A stretch of 64,000 bases of DNA, taken from positions 310,001 to 374,000 of the forward strand of contig NZ_LYPL01000002.1 in NCBI RefSeq assembly GCF_001662075.1, given 5' to 3'. This document shows, one piece after another, positions 1 to 9,686 of the stretch (positions are counted from its first letter, which is position 1; each line of letters begins with the position of its first letter). The DNA is from Rhizobium bangladeshense. GTDB lineage: Bacteria > Pseudomonadota > Alphaproteobacteria > Rhizobiales > Rhizobiaceae. The notes under the pieces were generated by a model. The model saw only the letters and a list, made by a program, of their open reading frames with translations, had not been told where the DNA came from and ran no database searches. Position numbers and translations under genes: made by a program.

Positions 1-201
1 ACGATCCTAATCGAAGGCATGCTGCAGGGCAGCTTTACCGGCCACAAACTCGCCGATCACCTGAACGCGACGTCCGAGGACTGGGTCAATGCGCGCCGCA
101 TCGTCAACGGCACCGACCGGGCCGAGAAGCTCGCGGGCTACGCCGTGGTATTCAATGCTGCGATGCGTCCGGATGCCGCGCCGGGCAGGTCGCGCGGTTG
201 A
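1..201 (+). CDS. C-terminal end of a GH19/lysozyme-like hydrolase (partial)
   Basis: The reading frame is open from base 1 and ends at the TGA at 199-201, so only the last 66 residues are present. The visible stretch contains GSFTGHKLADHLN and ARRIVNGTDRAEKLAGYA, which match the end of the family 19 chitinase/endolysin fold used by many proteobacteria for glycan or peptidoglycan cleavage. The catalytic glutamates lie upstream of the window and cannot be checked. An internal ATG at 19 is not the true start because the frame continues upstream. Confidence 0.6.
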   Translation, partial: TILIEGMLQGSFTGHKLADHLNATSEDWVNARRIVNGTDRAEKLAGYAVVFNAAMRPDAAPGRSRG

Positions 202-262
202 AGGCCAGGGGCGCACATGGTATCGCGCGGGCCGACCTCTGAAATCTGACAGGAGCTTCCGC

Positions 263-568
263 GTGATCCGCCACATCGTCTTCTTCACCGTGCAGGAAGA
301 ACATCTGGAGGAGGTGAGGGCCGGGCTTTCGATCCTGACCGCCATTCCCCATGCGCGGCTGCTGGAAATCGGCACCAATGTAAAGACGGATCAGCTGGGC
401 ACCGAGATCGATCTCGTCGTCTATGGCGAATTCGACGATGAAGCGGCTCTTGCCGCCTATAAGGCGCATCCCGATTATCAGCGCTCGATCGAGCGTGTGC
501 GGCCGCTGCGGGAAAAGCGCATCGCCGCGGACTACGACAGCCGCACAGCGGTGACGCGGCCGCTCTGA
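263..568 (+). CDS. Dabb (stress-responsive alpha/beta barrel) domain protein
   Basis: A protein of 101 residues starting at GTG 263, preceded by AGGAG at 251-255 with seven bases of spacing; the longer upstream frame from 89 has no such site. The N-terminus (IRHIVFFTV) and the middle (ARLLEIGTNV, DLVVYGEFDDEAALAAYKAHPDYQ) are typical of the Dabb/ferredoxin-like dimeric barrel. Members range from stress proteins to small cyclases and monooxygenase-like enzymes, so the fold is clear but the substrate is not. It stands alone between the truncated hydrolase and a convergent MFS gene. Confidence 0.8.
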   Translation: MIRHIVFFTVQEEHLEEVRAGLSILTAIPHARLLEIGTNVKTDQLGTEIDLVVYGEFDDEAALAAYKAHPDYQRSIERVRPLREKRIAADYDSRTAVTRPL

Positions 569-768
569 ATTGGAAGGCCGTCGGCTTCCTGCCATTGTTT
601 CCTTGAAATTTCAAAGGGATAGGAAGTTTCTCGGACACGCGGCGCTGGATGTCGAATGCAGCCGTGAGCCACCGGACCCAACTTTCGAAAAATCGGCGGC
701 AAAGGATTCAAAAGATTCGTCAAACGCGACCGTCCATTCGTCAGCGGAAACCGCTTCCATTCCAGGCC

Positions 769-1992
769 TCATGAAACGGCCGGGCTCGGCTGGGCTGCCC
801 GCGCGCCGCGCATCAGCGCCATCAGCATCAGCACGAAGGTCAGCGACAAGGCGGCGAGAGCGGCAGCGGTAAAAAGCGCCGGGCCGGTGCCGGCGCGGTC
901 GAGGATGGCGGTGAAGACGACCGGGGCGATCGCATTGGCCAGGTTCTGCGGCAGCGACAGCCGGGCCGATTGCAGGCCGAATTCGCGCGGTGAAAACACC
1001 GCCAGCGGCAGAAGCGCGCGGGCGACGGTCATGACGCCGGAGCCGAAGCCGTAAAGCAGGACGAAGGTGACGAGCAGCGGCGTCGACGGACCGGCCGCCA
1101 GCATCATCAGGAAACTCATCAGCATCAGGCCGATGCCCATGGCGGCGCTGAGGACGGGGTTGCCGCGCCGGCCGAGCAGCATGTCGAGGAAACGCGCCGA
1201 GATGCCGAGCACGCCGCGGGCCGAGCCGAGCTGCAGCGCGAAGGCCGGCGTGGCGCCGGACTGGCGGAAGATCTCGAGCAGCGAGGGCGAGATGCCGAAG
1301 GTGACGAAGGTGGTAAGCGTCGTCGCCGCGGCGATCAGCAGGAAGGCCTTGCGCTGCGACGCCTTCGACAGCGGCACCGGGGCGGTGTCGGCTGGGCCGC
1401 CGTCGACATGGCCTGCGATCGGCTTCGGCAGGGCGAAGAGATGCAGCGGCAGGCAGACAAAGAGTTGCAGGCCTGCGCAAATGAGGAAGGTGAGGCGCCA
1501 GCCGACAACTTCATTGAGCAAGCTGAGGATCGGCCAGAAGATGGCGCTCGAAAGCCCGGTGAACAGCATCAATATGGCGATGACGCGCTTGCCGTTCATC
1601 CCTTCACGCTCGACGACAGCGGTATAGGCCGGCGCCGACAGGCCGAGCGCGCCGCCGACGCCGATCACGATCCAGGCGGCGGCGTAGAGAATGACGCCGT
1701 TGGCGGCGGCAAGCAGACAGAGGCCGAGGGCAAAGATCAGGGAAGCTGCCGAAAGCACCCGGGCGGCGCCGTAACGGTCAAGCCAGCGGCCGGTCGCCGG
1801 GCCGACGATGGCGCTGACCAACATCATGATCGTCAGGCCGGCAAACGCCAGCTCGTTCGCCATGCCGAGATCGGGCGCCACGATCCGGCCCATCACCCCG
1901 AGCATGTCGAAGGTCGTACCCCAGCCGATCAGCTGGGTGATGGCGAGCACGAAGACCGTCTGCGCCGAGCGGAAGCGGAGGGAGTTTGGCAT
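769..1992 (-). CDS. MFS transporter
   Basis: A 407-residue, strongly hydrophobic protein with about 12 predicted membrane segments. An MFS-like loop (DRYGAARVLSAASLIFALG) follows the second segment. I start it at the ATG at 1992 (MPNSLRFRS); the frame is open to a TTG at 2043 but that adds a Cys/Arg-rich stretch unlike an MFS N-terminus. Neither start has a convincing ribosome site. It belongs to the oxalate/monocarboxylate-like or general drug-efflux MFS groups; no substrate can be named. It is monocistronic, convergent with the Dabb gene and divergent from feuN. Confidence 0.8.
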   Translation of the reverse strand: MPNSLRFRSAQTVFVLAITQLIGWGTTFDMLGVMGRIVAPDLGMANELAFAGLTIMMLVSAIVGPATGRWLDRYGAARVLSAASLIFALGLCLLAAANGVILYAAAWIVIGVGGALGLSAPAYTAVVEREGMNGKRVIAILMLFTGLSSAIFWPILSLLNEVVGWRLTFLICAGLQLFVCLPLHLFALPKPIAGHVDGGPADTAPVPLSKASQRKAFLLIAAATTLTTFVTFGISPSLLEIFRQSGATPAFALQLGSARGVLGISARFLDMLLGRRGNPVLSAAMGIGLMLMSFLMMLAAGPSTPLLVTFVLLYGFGSGVMTVARALLPLAVFSPREFGLQSARLSLPQNLANAIAPVVFTAILDRAGTGPALFTAAALAALSLTFVLMLMALMRGARAAQPSPAVS

Positions 1993-2323
1993 TGGTGCTG
2001 AAATGGCCTGAACGCGGGAGCCGCAAGGACATAACAGTTTCAATCGGCCGGTAAAAGCTGTGATTGCAATTTCCGCCGGCCCGCCGCGCGCAGGCTTGAC
2101 CCGAGCGTCCCCCGTCCAGCCCGCCGTGTGTGCCTGGAGCCGAAGACTTTAATTCCATGTGCAGAGGGGCCGCCGAAGGCCGCTGCGGCGTCGGTTTTCA
2201 GCGGCTGTCACCAGCAGTCGAGAACGGTTCTAAACGCCCTGTATTACAGCGCATTCATTTGCCATTCAGGTCACGTGAGTACATAGTCGCAGCAAGTTGG
2301 AACTACCCTTGAAAGCATAACAC
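1993..2323. promoter_or_regulatory. Intergenic region between MFS gene and feuN, with CATTCA direct repeat
   Basis: About 330 bases without a credible gene. The half next to feuN contains CATTCA at 2252-2257 and again at 2263-2268, an 11-base period direct repeat about 55 bases before the feuN start. Direct half sites one helical turn apart are how OmpR/PhoB-type regulators bind, and FeuP, encoded just downstream, is of that type. That FeuP or another such regulator binds here is inference. The remainder of the region shows nothing I can name. Confidence 0.4.
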
Positions 2324-2572
2324 ATGGCCTTTCCTCTGAGCGTCGCAGTAGTGGCCGCCGGGCTGGTGGTATCGGCGCCCTCATCGGACGGCGCGGGCAC
2401 CCTCGTCCTGCGCGTGGCAGGCGATTGCAGCGCAGCCGCAGCCCAGGTCGTCGAGCAGACGGGCGGCCAGCTCCTGTCCGTGCAACCAGTGGGCGATAGT
2501 TGCATCATCACCGTTCTGGTGTCGGGCAACGGCCAACGTCCGCGCAAGGTGACGGTAAAGGTTCCGATGTAG
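2324..2572 (+). CDS. feuN: FeuN, small periplasmic inhibitor of FeuQ signalling
   Basis: An 82-residue protein with a hydrophobic N-terminal signal (PLSVAVVAAGLVVSA) and a small exported domain with two cysteines (GDCSAAAAQVV and GDSCIITVLV), probably forming a disulfide. Its size, export signal and position 54 bases before feuP match FeuN of Sinorhizobium meliloti, which is known to restrain the FeuPQ two-component system from the periplasm and to be essential there. I did not align it; the assignment rests on position, length and topology. It is probably cotranscribed with feuP and feuQ. Confidence 0.75.
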   Translation: MAFPLSVAVVAAGLVVSAPSSDGAGTLVLRVAGDCSAAAAQVVEQTGGQLLSVQPVGDSCIITVLVSGNGQRPRKVTVKVPM

Positions 2573-2626
2573 GCGGAATCGGTCTATTCAGAACATGATC
2601 GATTTGAAGCGGACGAAGGCGGACCG

Positions 2627-3298
2627 ATGCGCATCCTGGTAATCGAAGACGACGTCAACCTGAACCGGCAGCTGACCGACACGCTGAAGGAGGCGGGCTA
2701 TGTCGTCGACCAGGCGTTCGACGGCGAGGAGGGCCATTTCCTCGGCGATACCGAACCCTATGACGCCATCATCCTCGATATCGGCCTGCCGGAGATGGAC
2801 GGCGTCACCGTGCTGGAAAAATGGCGCGGCGCCGGCCGCGGCATGCCGGTTTTGATCCTGACGGCGCGCGACCGCTGGAGCGACAAGGTCGCCGGCATCG
2901 ATGCCGGCGCCGACGATTACGTCACCAAGCCTTTCCATGTCGAGGAAGTTCTGGCGCGCATCCGGGCGCTGATCCGGCGCGCTGCCGGGCATGCCTCCTC
3001 CGAGATCGTCTGCGGGCCGGTGCGGCTCGACACCAAATCCTCCAAGGCGACGGTCAACGGCACGGCGCTGAAACTGACCTCGCACGAATATCGCCTGCTC
3101 GCCTATCTCATGCATCACATGGGCGAGGTCGTCTCGCGCACCGAACTGGTCGAGCACATGTACGATCAGGATTTCGACCGCGATTCCAACACGATCGAGG
3201 TCTTCGTCGGCCGTCTGCGCAAGAAGATGGGCGTCGACCTGATCGAAACGGTGCGCGGTCTCGGTTACCGCATCCAAGCGCCGAAACATGCGAATTAA
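2627..3298 (+). CDS. feuP: FeuP, OmpR-family response regulator
   Basis: A 223-residue regulator. The receiver domain occupies residues 1-115, with acidic DD near residue 8, phosphoacceptor D51 (ILDIGLPEMDG) and the conserved lysine in YVTKPF. A winged-helix effector domain follows (residues ~125-220, ending with RTELVEHMYDQ and VRGLGYRI). In rhizobia FeuP with FeuQ responds to the periplasmic state and activates genes including those for cyclic beta-glucan export, needed in low-osmolarity media and symbiosis. The last codons overlap the start of feuQ, so the two are translationally coupled. Confidence 0.85.
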   Translation: MRILVIEDDVNLNRQLTDTLKEAGYVVDQAFDGEEGHFLGDTEPYDAIILDIGLPEMDGVTVLEKWRGAGRGMPVLILTARDRWSDKVAGIDAGADDYVTKPFHVEEVLARIRALIRRAAGHASSEIVCGPVRLDTKSSKATVNGTALKLTSHEYRLLAYLMHHMGEVVSRTELVEHMYDQDFDRDSNTIEVFVGRLRKKMGVDLIETVRGLGYRIQAPKHAN

Positions 3299-4691
3299 GT
3301 CGCTCACCGCACGTGTGCTGCTGCTGACCACGGTCTGGTCGACGGTGGCCCTGGTGGTGATCGGCCTGCTGATCTCGACGCTCTACCGCAAGAGCGCCGA
3401 ACGCGGCTTCCAGGATCTCTTGCGGGCGCAGCTCTATAACGTCATCAATTCGGTGACGATCGGCGATCAGGGAGCGTTGAGCGGCAGTCCGCAGCTCGGC
3501 GACCTACGCTTTGCTCAGCCGAAGACCGGCTGGTACTGGGTGGTGGAGCCGCTCGGCACCTATACGACGGCGCCGCTGGTCTCGCCCTCGCTCGGCTCGG
3601 CGCTCATTCCGGTTCCCTCCGTCGTCGAAGCGCCCTTCGACAAGAATTACGAGCGTTATTACCAGGTGACGGATGCCTCCGGGAACCGGGTGCAGGTCGC
3701 CGAAACCGAAGTGGTGCTCGACACCGACGGACGTGCGGCGCGCTTCCGCGTCACTGGCAATGTCGACGTCGTCGAGGACGATGTGCGCACCTTTTCCCAC
3801 AGCCTCTATCTGGCGCTTGCCGGTTTCGGCGTCGGCAGCCTGATCGTCAATGCGCTGGCCATTCTCTACGGCTTGAAGCCGCTCGACAAGGCGCGCGCCG
3901 CCCTGGAGCGCATCCGCGCAGGCGAGAGCGAGCAGTTGAAGGGCGATTTCCCGCGCGAAATCCTGCCGCTCGCCAACGAGGTGAACGCGCTGATCGACAG
4001 CAACCGCCGTATCGTCGAGCGGGCGCGCATGCAGGTCGGCAATCTCGCCCATTCGCTGAAGACGCCGATCGCCGTTCTTTTGAACGAGGCCCGCGTTCTG
4101 GAAAAATCCCATGGCGAATTGGTGCGCAGCCAGGCGGAATCGATGCAGGGGCAGGTGCAGTCCTATCTCAACAGGGCCCGCATCGCCGCGCAGCGCGAAT
4201 CCGTGCTCGCCCGCACCGATGCCGAGCCGGCGCTCGAACGGCTGGTGCGCGTCATGCGCCGCCTGAATGTCGACACTGAATTCGATCTCGTCGTCTCGCC
4301 ACCGCATCTGGCCGTCGCCATGGAACAGCAGGATCTCGAGGAGACGGTCGGCAATCTCCTGGAAAATGCGGCGCGATTCGCCAAGAGCAAAGTCCGGCTT
4401 TCGGCCGTCGAGGCCGGCGAGGACGTCAAGGGCGCAGAGGCGAGCGCGCGCCGTCATTGGGTGGAGCTCGCCGTCGAGGACGACGGGCCGGGATTGGAGC
4501 CCGACCAGATCCGCGAGGCGCTGAAGCGCGGCCGCAGGCTCGACGAAAGCAAGCCCGGAACCGGGCTCGGCCTGTCGATCGTCACCGAGATTTCCAACGA
4601 ATATCAGGGACGCCTCGAGCTGTCCCGTGGTGAATGGGGCGGGCTGAAGGCGAAGCTTATCCTGCCCGGCGTCACAAAGGATGTTGCATGA
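3288..4691 (+). CDS. feuQ: FeuQ, sensor histidine kinase
   Basis: A 467-residue membrane kinase overlapping feuP by 11 bases. Segment one is at residues ~9-31 and segment two at ~170-195, bracketing a periplasmic sensor region of about 135 residues, the likely contact for FeuN. A HAMP-like linker leads to a dimerisation/phosphoacceptor helix with H255 (NLAHSLKTPIAVL), which is the HxLKTP variant typical of PhoQ-like kinases. The ATPase domain shows N-box NLLENAARFAKS, G1 DDGPGL and G2 GTGLGLSIV. It phosphorylates FeuP. No further gene follows closely on the same strand. Confidence 0.85.
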   Translation: MRIKSLTARVLLLTTVWSTVALVVIGLLISTLYRKSAERGFQDLLRAQLYNVINSVTIGDQGALSGSPQLGDLRFAQPKTGWYWVVEPLGTYTTAPLVSPSLGSALIPVPSVVEAPFDKNYERYYQVTDASGNRVQVAETEVVLDTDGRAARFRVTGNVDVVEDDVRTFSHSLYLALAGFGVGSLIVNALAILYGLKPLDKARAALERIRAGESEQLKGDFPREILPLANEVNALIDSNRRIVERARMQVGNLAHSLKTPIAVLLNEARVLEKSHGELVRSQAESMQGQVQSYLNRARIAAQRESVLARTDAEPALERLVRVMRRLNVDTEFDLVVSPPHLAVAMEQQDLEETVGNLLENAARFAKSKVRLSAVEAGEDVKGAEASARRHWVELAVEDDGPGLEPDQIREALKRGRRLDESKPGTGLGLSIVTEISNEYQGRLELSRGEWGGLKAKLILPGVTKDVA

Positions 4692-4809
4692 CCAACTGCT
4701 TGATGTCACAAGGATAGTGGCAAATGAATAGCATGCTTTGCCTTAATGCTGACACGGGGACGCTGCACTTCGATCGGCTGAAATTGACCTCTGATCGTGG
4801 TTCGACGCA

Positions 4810-5235
4810 ATGATTCTACGCTCGCAAGGCATGATCGTTTTCATCCTGCTTCTCGCCGTCGCGCTCACCGGCTGCACGACGACGAAGAGCGCTGCTTCGC
4901 GCGGCATTTTTTCCAGCAAACCCTCGGCATCGGCCGCCTTCATTACTGCGCTGCAGGGCGGCATTGTCGGCCGCAGCGGCGTCAGCTTGAGCGACAGCGA
5001 CAAGCAAAGGGCGCTGGAGGCCGAATACCGGGCGCTGGAAGGGGCAGCTGCCGGCCAGCCCGTGGTCTGGAGCGGCAAGGCGGTCACCGGCAAGGTGGTG
5101 GCGGCAGCGCCCTATCAGGTCGGCTCGCAGAATTGCCGGCAATATACCCATACGCTGACGGTCGACGGCAAGGACGCCGTGGCGCGAGGCGCTGCCTGCC
5201 GCAACGACGACGGCAGCTGGTCGCCGCTCGGTTAA
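4810..5235 (+). CDS. Outer-membrane lipoprotein, 17-kDa surface antigen-like
   Basis: A 141-residue protein with a lipoprotein signal: a hydrophobic run followed by VALTGC, so Cys23 is probably acylated. The mature part has a surface-antigen-like ending (GSQNCRQYTHTLTVDGKDAVARGAACRNDDGSW), as in RT0821/Lpp0805-type proteins, with two Cys that may pair. A later ATG at 4831 would give a shorter signal and is also acceptable. It lies 118 bases after feuQ and is followed by a hairpin at 5305-5344. The role is unknown beyond envelope location. Confidence 0.7.
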   Translation: MILRSQGMIVFILLLAVALTGCTTTKSAASRGIFSSKPSASAAFITALQGGIVGRSGVSLSDSDKQRALEAEYRALEGAAAGQPVVWSGKAVTGKVVAAAPYQVGSQNCRQYTHTLTVDGKDAVARGAACRNDDGSWSPLG

Positions 5236-5304
5236 GATCTGATGCATGTCGCCCGAAAGTGTGCGGCGGTTCCGGGACAACGACAGGCACAAAAACAAAG
5301 AGCG

Positions 5305-5344
5305 AAAGCGCGCCGCATGCATTAAATTGGATGCGACGCGCTTT
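5305..5344. repeat. Rhizobial intergenic palindrome, terminator-like
   Basis: AAAGCGCGCCGCAT at 5305-5318 is the inverted complement of ATGCGACGCGCTTT at 5331-5344 except for one position that forms a G-U pair in RNA, with a 12-base loop. It sits between the lipoprotein gene and ccmI, where it could end the lipoprotein transcript. Palindromes of this composition recur between genes in rhizobial genomes. Confidence 0.7.
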
Positions 5345-5436
5345 AAGCCGGCTGAATTGCGGCGAATAGCCTCAAATCTTCGTCATTCCGGCTTTGGCAG
5401 TTGGAATGGGCGCGCGCTTCACGTATTTGGGCCGCT

Positions 5437-6567
5437 ATGCTGTTCTGGATTCTCGTTGCCGTTCTGACGGCAGCCGTCGCCGTCATTCTGCTTTACCCCC
5501 TTCTGCGTGGCGCGAAGGCGGCGGAGAACAGCCGCGCCGGCGAGGCGGCGGTCTATCGCGACCAGCTGCGCGAACTCGACCGCGATCTTGCCGGCGGGCT
5601 GATCACACCGGAGGAGGCCGATTACGCCAGGGCCGAAATCGGCCGGCGGCTGATCGCCGTTGCTGCCGACGAACCGGAGACGACGCCGAAACCCGCACGA
5701 CATCACCGTGTCACTGAAGCCTTCGTTCTCCTGCTCCTGCCGGTGCTCGGGCTCTGTCTTTACTTGACGACGGGCAGGCCGGACCTGCCCGCGCAGCCGC
5801 TGGAGGCGCGGCTGGAAAACCCCGGCAATGACGTGGCGGTGCTGATTGCCAAGGCGGAACGGCACCTGGCCGAGAATCCCGACGACGGCAGGGGCTGGGA
5901 TGTGCTGGCGCCGATCTATGTCCGCACGATGCGGGTCAACGATGCTGAGGTCGCCTACCGCAACGCGATCCGGCTTCTCGGCCCGAGCCCGACCCGGCTC
6001 GACGGGCTTGCCGAGACGCTGATGGCGGTCTCCGACGGCGTGGTAACAGAGGAGGCGCGTCAGGCGCTTGAACAGTCGCTGACGCTGGAACCCAACAATC
6101 CACGTGCCCGCTTCTATGTCGCGCTCAGCATGGAGCAGGCGGGACGGACCGACGAAGCGCGCCGGGCCTTCGAAGCGCTGGCGCAGCAATCGCCCGCCGA
6201 TGCGCCCTGGCTGCCGCTGGTCAATGAACATATCGCCAAGAACGGCGGCGCGGCTGTCCAGCCTTCGGCGCCTGGCGGACCGACGTCGGAAGACGTGGCG
6301 GCGGCCGAAAACATGAGCTCCGGCGATCGCCAGCAGATGATCCGCGGCATGGTCGAAAGCCTCGACGCCAGGCTGACCGCCGAACCCAACAACTTCGACG
6401 GATGGATGCGGCTCGTCCGCTCCTACGCCGTATTGAACGATAAGGATCGCGCAGCCGACGCCCTGAAGCGCGGCCTTGCGGCCTTTCCGCCGGCGGGTGA
6501 ACAGGGCCGGCAATTGCTGGCGCTTGCCAGGGAACTTGGCATAGCCACGGAGGGAATGACGCAATGA
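5437..6567 (+). CDS. ccmI: CcmI (CycH), cytochrome c maturation chaperone
   Basis: A 376-residue protein starting at ATG 5437, where the N-terminal membrane segment ([19 protein letters not shown]) begins; the upstream TTG adds a non-conserved extension. A second membrane segment at about residues 95-115 is followed by a periplasmic TPR region of several helix pairs (for example [24 protein letters not shown], shown here in part as [19 protein letters not shown]). CcmI holds apocytochrome c for haem ligation. It is the first gene of the ccmIEFH operon, the cycHJKL operon of rhizobia, overlapping ccmE by four bases. Confidence 0.93.
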   Translation: MLFWILVAVLTAAVAVILLYPLLRGAKAAENSRAGEAAVYRDQLRELDRDLAGGLITPEEADYARAEIGRRLIAVAADEPETTPKPARHHRVTEAFVLLLLPVLGLCLYLTTGRPDLPAQPLEARLENPGNDVAVLIAKAERHLAENPDDGRGWDVLAPIYVRTMRVNDAEVAYRNAIRLLGPSPTRLDGLAETLMAVSDGVVTEEARQALEQSLTLEPNNPRARFYVALSMEQAGRTDEARRAFEALAQQSPADAPWLPLVNEHIAKNGGAAVQPSAPGGPTSEDVAAAENMSSGDRQQMIRGMVESLDARLTAEPNNFDGWMRLVRSYAVLNDKDRAADALKRGLAAFPPAGEQGRQLLALARELGIATEGMTQ

Positions 6568-7046
6568 CGCGCAAGCAGAAGCGCCTTGCGGTGATCGCGG
6601 GCGGGATGGGTTTCATCCTTGCGGCGGTGCTGTTGGTGATGTTCGCCTTCAGCCAGTCGGTGGCCTATTTCTACATGCCGGCGGATCTGGCCAAGACCCC
6701 GGTGGCGCCGGAGACCCGCATCCGGCTCGGCGGGCTGGTGGGCGCCGGCAGCGTCGTGCGCGGCGCCGGCTCGACGGTGGAATTTACAGTCACCGACGGC
6801 AGCACCAATGCGGTCAAGGTCAAATATACCGGCATCCTCCCGGATCTGTTCCGCGAGGGCCAGGGTGTGGTCACCGAGGGCATGTTTGCGTCAGGCACGA
6901 ACGTCTTTGTCGCCGACACCGTGCTCGCCAAGCATGACGAGACCTATATGCCGAAGGAGGTGGCCGACCGGCTGAAGGCGCAGGGGCTGTGGCAGGAGGG
7001 CCAAGGAGGAAAAGGCCAGGGGCAGGAAGCGAAGGCGACGCCATGA
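6564..7046 (+). CDS. ccmE: CcmE (CycJ), haem chaperone
   Basis: A 160-residue periplasmic protein anchored by one N-terminal membrane segment (residues ~10-30). The OB-fold core is followed by [12 protein letters not shown], in which the histidine near residue 123 covalently binds haem and the tyrosine four residues later assists. The Gly/Gln/Lys-rich tail is a normal variable extension. It carries haem to the CcmF/CcmH ligase. Start and stop overlap ccmI and ccmF by four bases each, so translation is probably coupled. Confidence 0.95.
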   Translation: MTRKQKRLAVIAGGMGFILAAVLLVMFAFSQSVAYFYMPADLAKTPVAPETRIRLGGLVGAGSVVRGAGSTVEFTVTDGSTNAVKVKYTGILPDLFREGQGVVTEGMFASGTNVFVADTVLAKHDETYMPKEVADRLKAQGLWQEGQGGKGQGQEAKATP

Positions 7047-9031
7047 TCATCGAGATCGGCCATTACGCCCTGGTGCTGGCGCTGGCGACGGCGCTGATCG
7101 TCTCGATCGTGCCTGTCATCGGTGCGCGCCGCCATGACCGGGCGATGATGGATGTGGCGACATCAGGCTCGCTGGCGATGTTTGCGCTCGTTGTCTTTGC
7201 CTTCGCCGTCTTGACCTATGCCCATGTCGTCTCCGACTTCTCGGTCGAGAATGTCTGGGAGAATTCGCATTCGCTGGTGCCGCTGATCTACAAATATTCC
7301 GGCGTCTGGGGCAATCACGAGGGATCGATGCTGCTATGGCTGCTGATCCTGACGTTGTTCAGCGCGCTGGTCGCCGTCTTCGGCGGCAATCTGCCGGAGA
7401 CGCTGAAGGCCAATGTGCTTGCCGTGCAGGCCTGGATCTCGCTTGCCTTCACGCTGTTCATCCTTCTGACCTCCAATCCCTTCCTGCGGCTCGATCCGGC
7501 GCCGGCCGAGGGCCGCGACCTCAATCCGGTGCTGCAGGACGTCGGGCTGGCCATCCACCCGCCGCTGCTCTATCTCGGTTATGTTGGCTTTTCCGTCTGC
7601 TTCTCCTTTGCCGTTGCAGCTCTCCTGGAAGGCCGCATCGATGCCGCCTGGGCGCGCTGGGTCCGGCCCTGGACGCTGGCCGCCTGGACTTGTCTGACAT
7701 TAGGCATCGCCATGGGCTCCTACTGGGCCTATTACGAGCTCGGCTGGGGCGGTTGGTGGTTCTGGGATCCGGTGGAGAATGCTTCGTTCATGCCCTGGCT
7801 TGCCGGCACCGCGTTGTTGCATTCGGCGCTGGTCATGGAAAAGCGCGAGGCGCTAAAGATCTGGACGGTGCTGCTGGCGATCCTGACCTTCTCGCTGTCG
7901 CTGATGGGCACCTTCCTGGTGCGCTCCGGGGTGCTGACCTCGGTGCATGCCTTTGCCAGCGATCCCTCCCGCGGCGTCTTCATCCTTTGTATCCTGTTGA
8001 TCTTCATCGGCGGGGCGCTGTCGCTGTTTGCCCTGCGGGCGCCGAAGCTTGCGGCCGGCGGGCTGTTTGCGCCGATCTCGCGCGAGGGCGCGCTGGTTCT
8101 CAACAATCTGATCCTGACGGTCGCCTGCGGCACGGTCCTGACCGGCACGCTCTATCCGCTGCTCTTAGAGACGCTGACCGGCGACAAGATCTCCGTCGGG
8201 CCGCCCTTCTTCAATATGACCTTCAGCCTGCTGATGGCGCCGCTGCTCGTCATCGTGCCGTTCGGGCCGCTGCTTGCCTGGAAGCGCGGCGATCTGCTCG
8301 GCGCCCTGCAGCGGCTCTATCTCGTCGCAGCTCTCGCCTTCGCGGCGGCCGTCATCCTGTTCTACATCGAGCATGGCGGGCCCGTGCTGTCGGTGCTCGG
8401 GCTGGCGGCCGGGCTGTTCCTGATCCTCGGCGCCATTGCCGATCTCTGGTATCGCGCCGGCATCGGCAAGCTCGCCATCGGTCTCGCCTGGCGCCGGCTT
8501 GCCGGCCTGCCGCGTTCAGCCTTCGGCACCGCCCTTGCCCATGCCGGCCTCGGCGTCAGCGTTCTCGGCATCGTCGCCGTCACCACCTTCCAGAGCGAGC
8601 ATGTCGTCGAGATGAAGCCGGGCCAGACGGTCGAGGCCGGCGGCTACAGCCTTGAGTTCGACGGCATGCGGCCGGCAAGGGGACCGAACTATAGCGAGGA
8701 GCGCGGCCACTTCACCATCCGGCGCGCCGGGGTTGCGGTCGCCGACACCTGGTCGGCCAAGCGCCTCTACACCGCCCGGCAGATGCCGACGACGGAGGCC
8801 GGCATCCTGACCTTCGGCCTCAGCCAGCTCTATGTCTCGCTGGGCGACGCCACCACCGACGGCGGCATCGTCGTGCGCATCTGGTGGAAGCCGTTCATCC
8901 TGTGCATCTGGGGCGGCGCCCTAATCATGGCCGCCGGCGGCCTCGTCTCGCTCTCCGACCGCCGCCTGCGCGTCGGCGCCCCGCGCCGCAAGGCGAAGGT
9001 GGCGACACCCGCGATGGAGCCGGCGGAATGA
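7043..9031 (+). CDS. ccmF: CcmF (CycK), cytochrome c haem lyase subunit
   Basis: A 662-residue polytopic membrane protein starting at ATG 7043. The haem-handling WWD motif is present at about residues 234-250 ([17 protein letters not shown]), with conserved periplasmic histidines nearby (HPPLLYLGY). The length and about 15 membrane segments fit CcmF. Together with CcmH and CcmI it attaches haem to the CxxCH motif of apocytochromes c in the periplasm. It overlaps ccmE and ccmH through ATGA junctions. Confidence 0.96.
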   Translation: MIIEIGHYALVLALATALIVSIVPVIGARRHDRAMMDVATSGSLAMFALVVFAFAVLTYAHVVSDFSVENVWENSHSLVPLIYKYSGVWGNHEGSMLLWLLILTLFSALVAVFGGNLPETLKANVLAVQAWISLAFTLFILLTSNPFLRLDPAPAEGRDLNPVLQDVGLAIHPPLLYLGYVGFSVCFSFAVAALLEGRIDAAWARWVRPWTLAAWTCLTLGIAMGSYWAYYELGWGGWWFWDPVENASFMPWLAGTALLHSALVMEKREALKIWTVLLAILTFSLSLMGTFLVRSGVLTSVHAFASDPSRGVFILCILLIFIGGALSLFALRAPKLAAGGLFAPISREGALVLNNLILTVACGTVLTGTLYPLLLETLTGDKISVGPPFFNMTFSLLMAPLLVIVPFGPLLAWKRGDLLGALQRLYLVAALAFAAAVILFYIEHGGPVLSVLGLAAGLFLILGAIADLWYRAGIGKLAIGLAWRRLAGLPRSAFGTALAHAGLGVSVLGIVAVTTFQSEHVVEMKPGQTVEAGGYSLEFDGMRPARGPNYSEERGHFTIRRAGVAVADTWSAKRLYTARQMPTTEAGILTFGLSQLYVSLGDATTDGGIVVRIWWKPFILCIWGGALIMAAGGLVSLSDRRLRVGAPRRKAKVATPAMEPAE

Positions 9032-9483
9032 TGAGGCGACTGCTCCTGGTTTTGGCTCTGATGCTTGCGGCTGCCCCGGCCTTCGCCGTCAATCCCGACG
9101 AGGTGCTGGCCGATCCGGCGCTGGAGGCGCGCGCCCGGACTCTTTCGGCTGAACTGCGCTGCATGGTCTGCCAGAACCAGTCGATCGACGATTCCAATGC
9201 CGAGCTGGCGAAAGACCTGCGCCTCTTGGTGCGCGAGCGCATCAAGGACGGCGACAGCGACGAGGAAGTGCTGGACTACATCGTCTCGCGCTACGGCGAA
9301 TTCGTGCTGCTGAAGCCGCGGCTCAATCCGAAGACAGTGCTGCTCTGGGGCGCGCCGGTGCTGCTGGTGCTCGCCGGTGGGCTGTCACTGCTGGTCTTTG
9401 CGCGCCGGAGGGCTGGCAAGCCGACGGGAAACAAGCTGACGGCGGAAGAACAGGCGAGGCTGAACGAGCTTCTAAAGAAATAA
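9028..9483 (+). CDS. ccmH: CcmH (CycL), thiol reductant of the haem lyase
   Basis: A 151-residue protein with a cleavable signal ([16 protein letters not shown]), a periplasmic three-helix domain with the redox motif [10 protein letters not shown] at about residues 45-48, and a C-terminal membrane anchor (residues ~105-125). CcmH keeps the apocytochrome cysteines reduced for haem attachment. This is the short, single-domain form, the TPR part being the separate CcmI. It is the last gene of the operon, with a 200-base gap to degP. Confidence 0.95.
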   Translation: MMRRLLLVLALMLAAAPAFAVNPDEVLADPALEARARTLSAELRCMVCQNQSIDDSNAELAKDLRLLVRERIKDGDSDEEVLDYIVSRYGEFVLLKPRLNPKTVLLWGAPVLLVLAGGLSLLVFARRRAGKPTGNKLTAEEQARLNELLKK

Positions 9484-9686
9484 CAACCCGTCGAACCGGG
9501 ATGATGTTTCCAAGTCCTTGGGCACCCCAAGGAAGCGCCGGACCAGCAACGGCCAGAAACATTCCAAACATTACCAATTTTTCATTGACCGGACAGTTCG
9601 CAGTAAGGTGCGCCATCCTATATCTTCGTTATCGACTGATCCGGCCTTGCCGGTCTGAAGATCTAAGAACAAGAGAAGGTGCTCCA

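Noticed and set aside
611-1480. Long minus-strand frame of 289 residues inside the MFS gene
   Set aside because: It is Arg/Ala/His-rich frame shadow of the transporter; many such shadows occur opposite or within the GC-rich genes (for example opposite glnE, pepN and the RND pump) and none has family motifs.
9484-9686. Stress-sigma promoter before degP
   Set aside because: TTGACC at about 9583 lacks a -10 box at normal spacing; I could not support a specific promoter.
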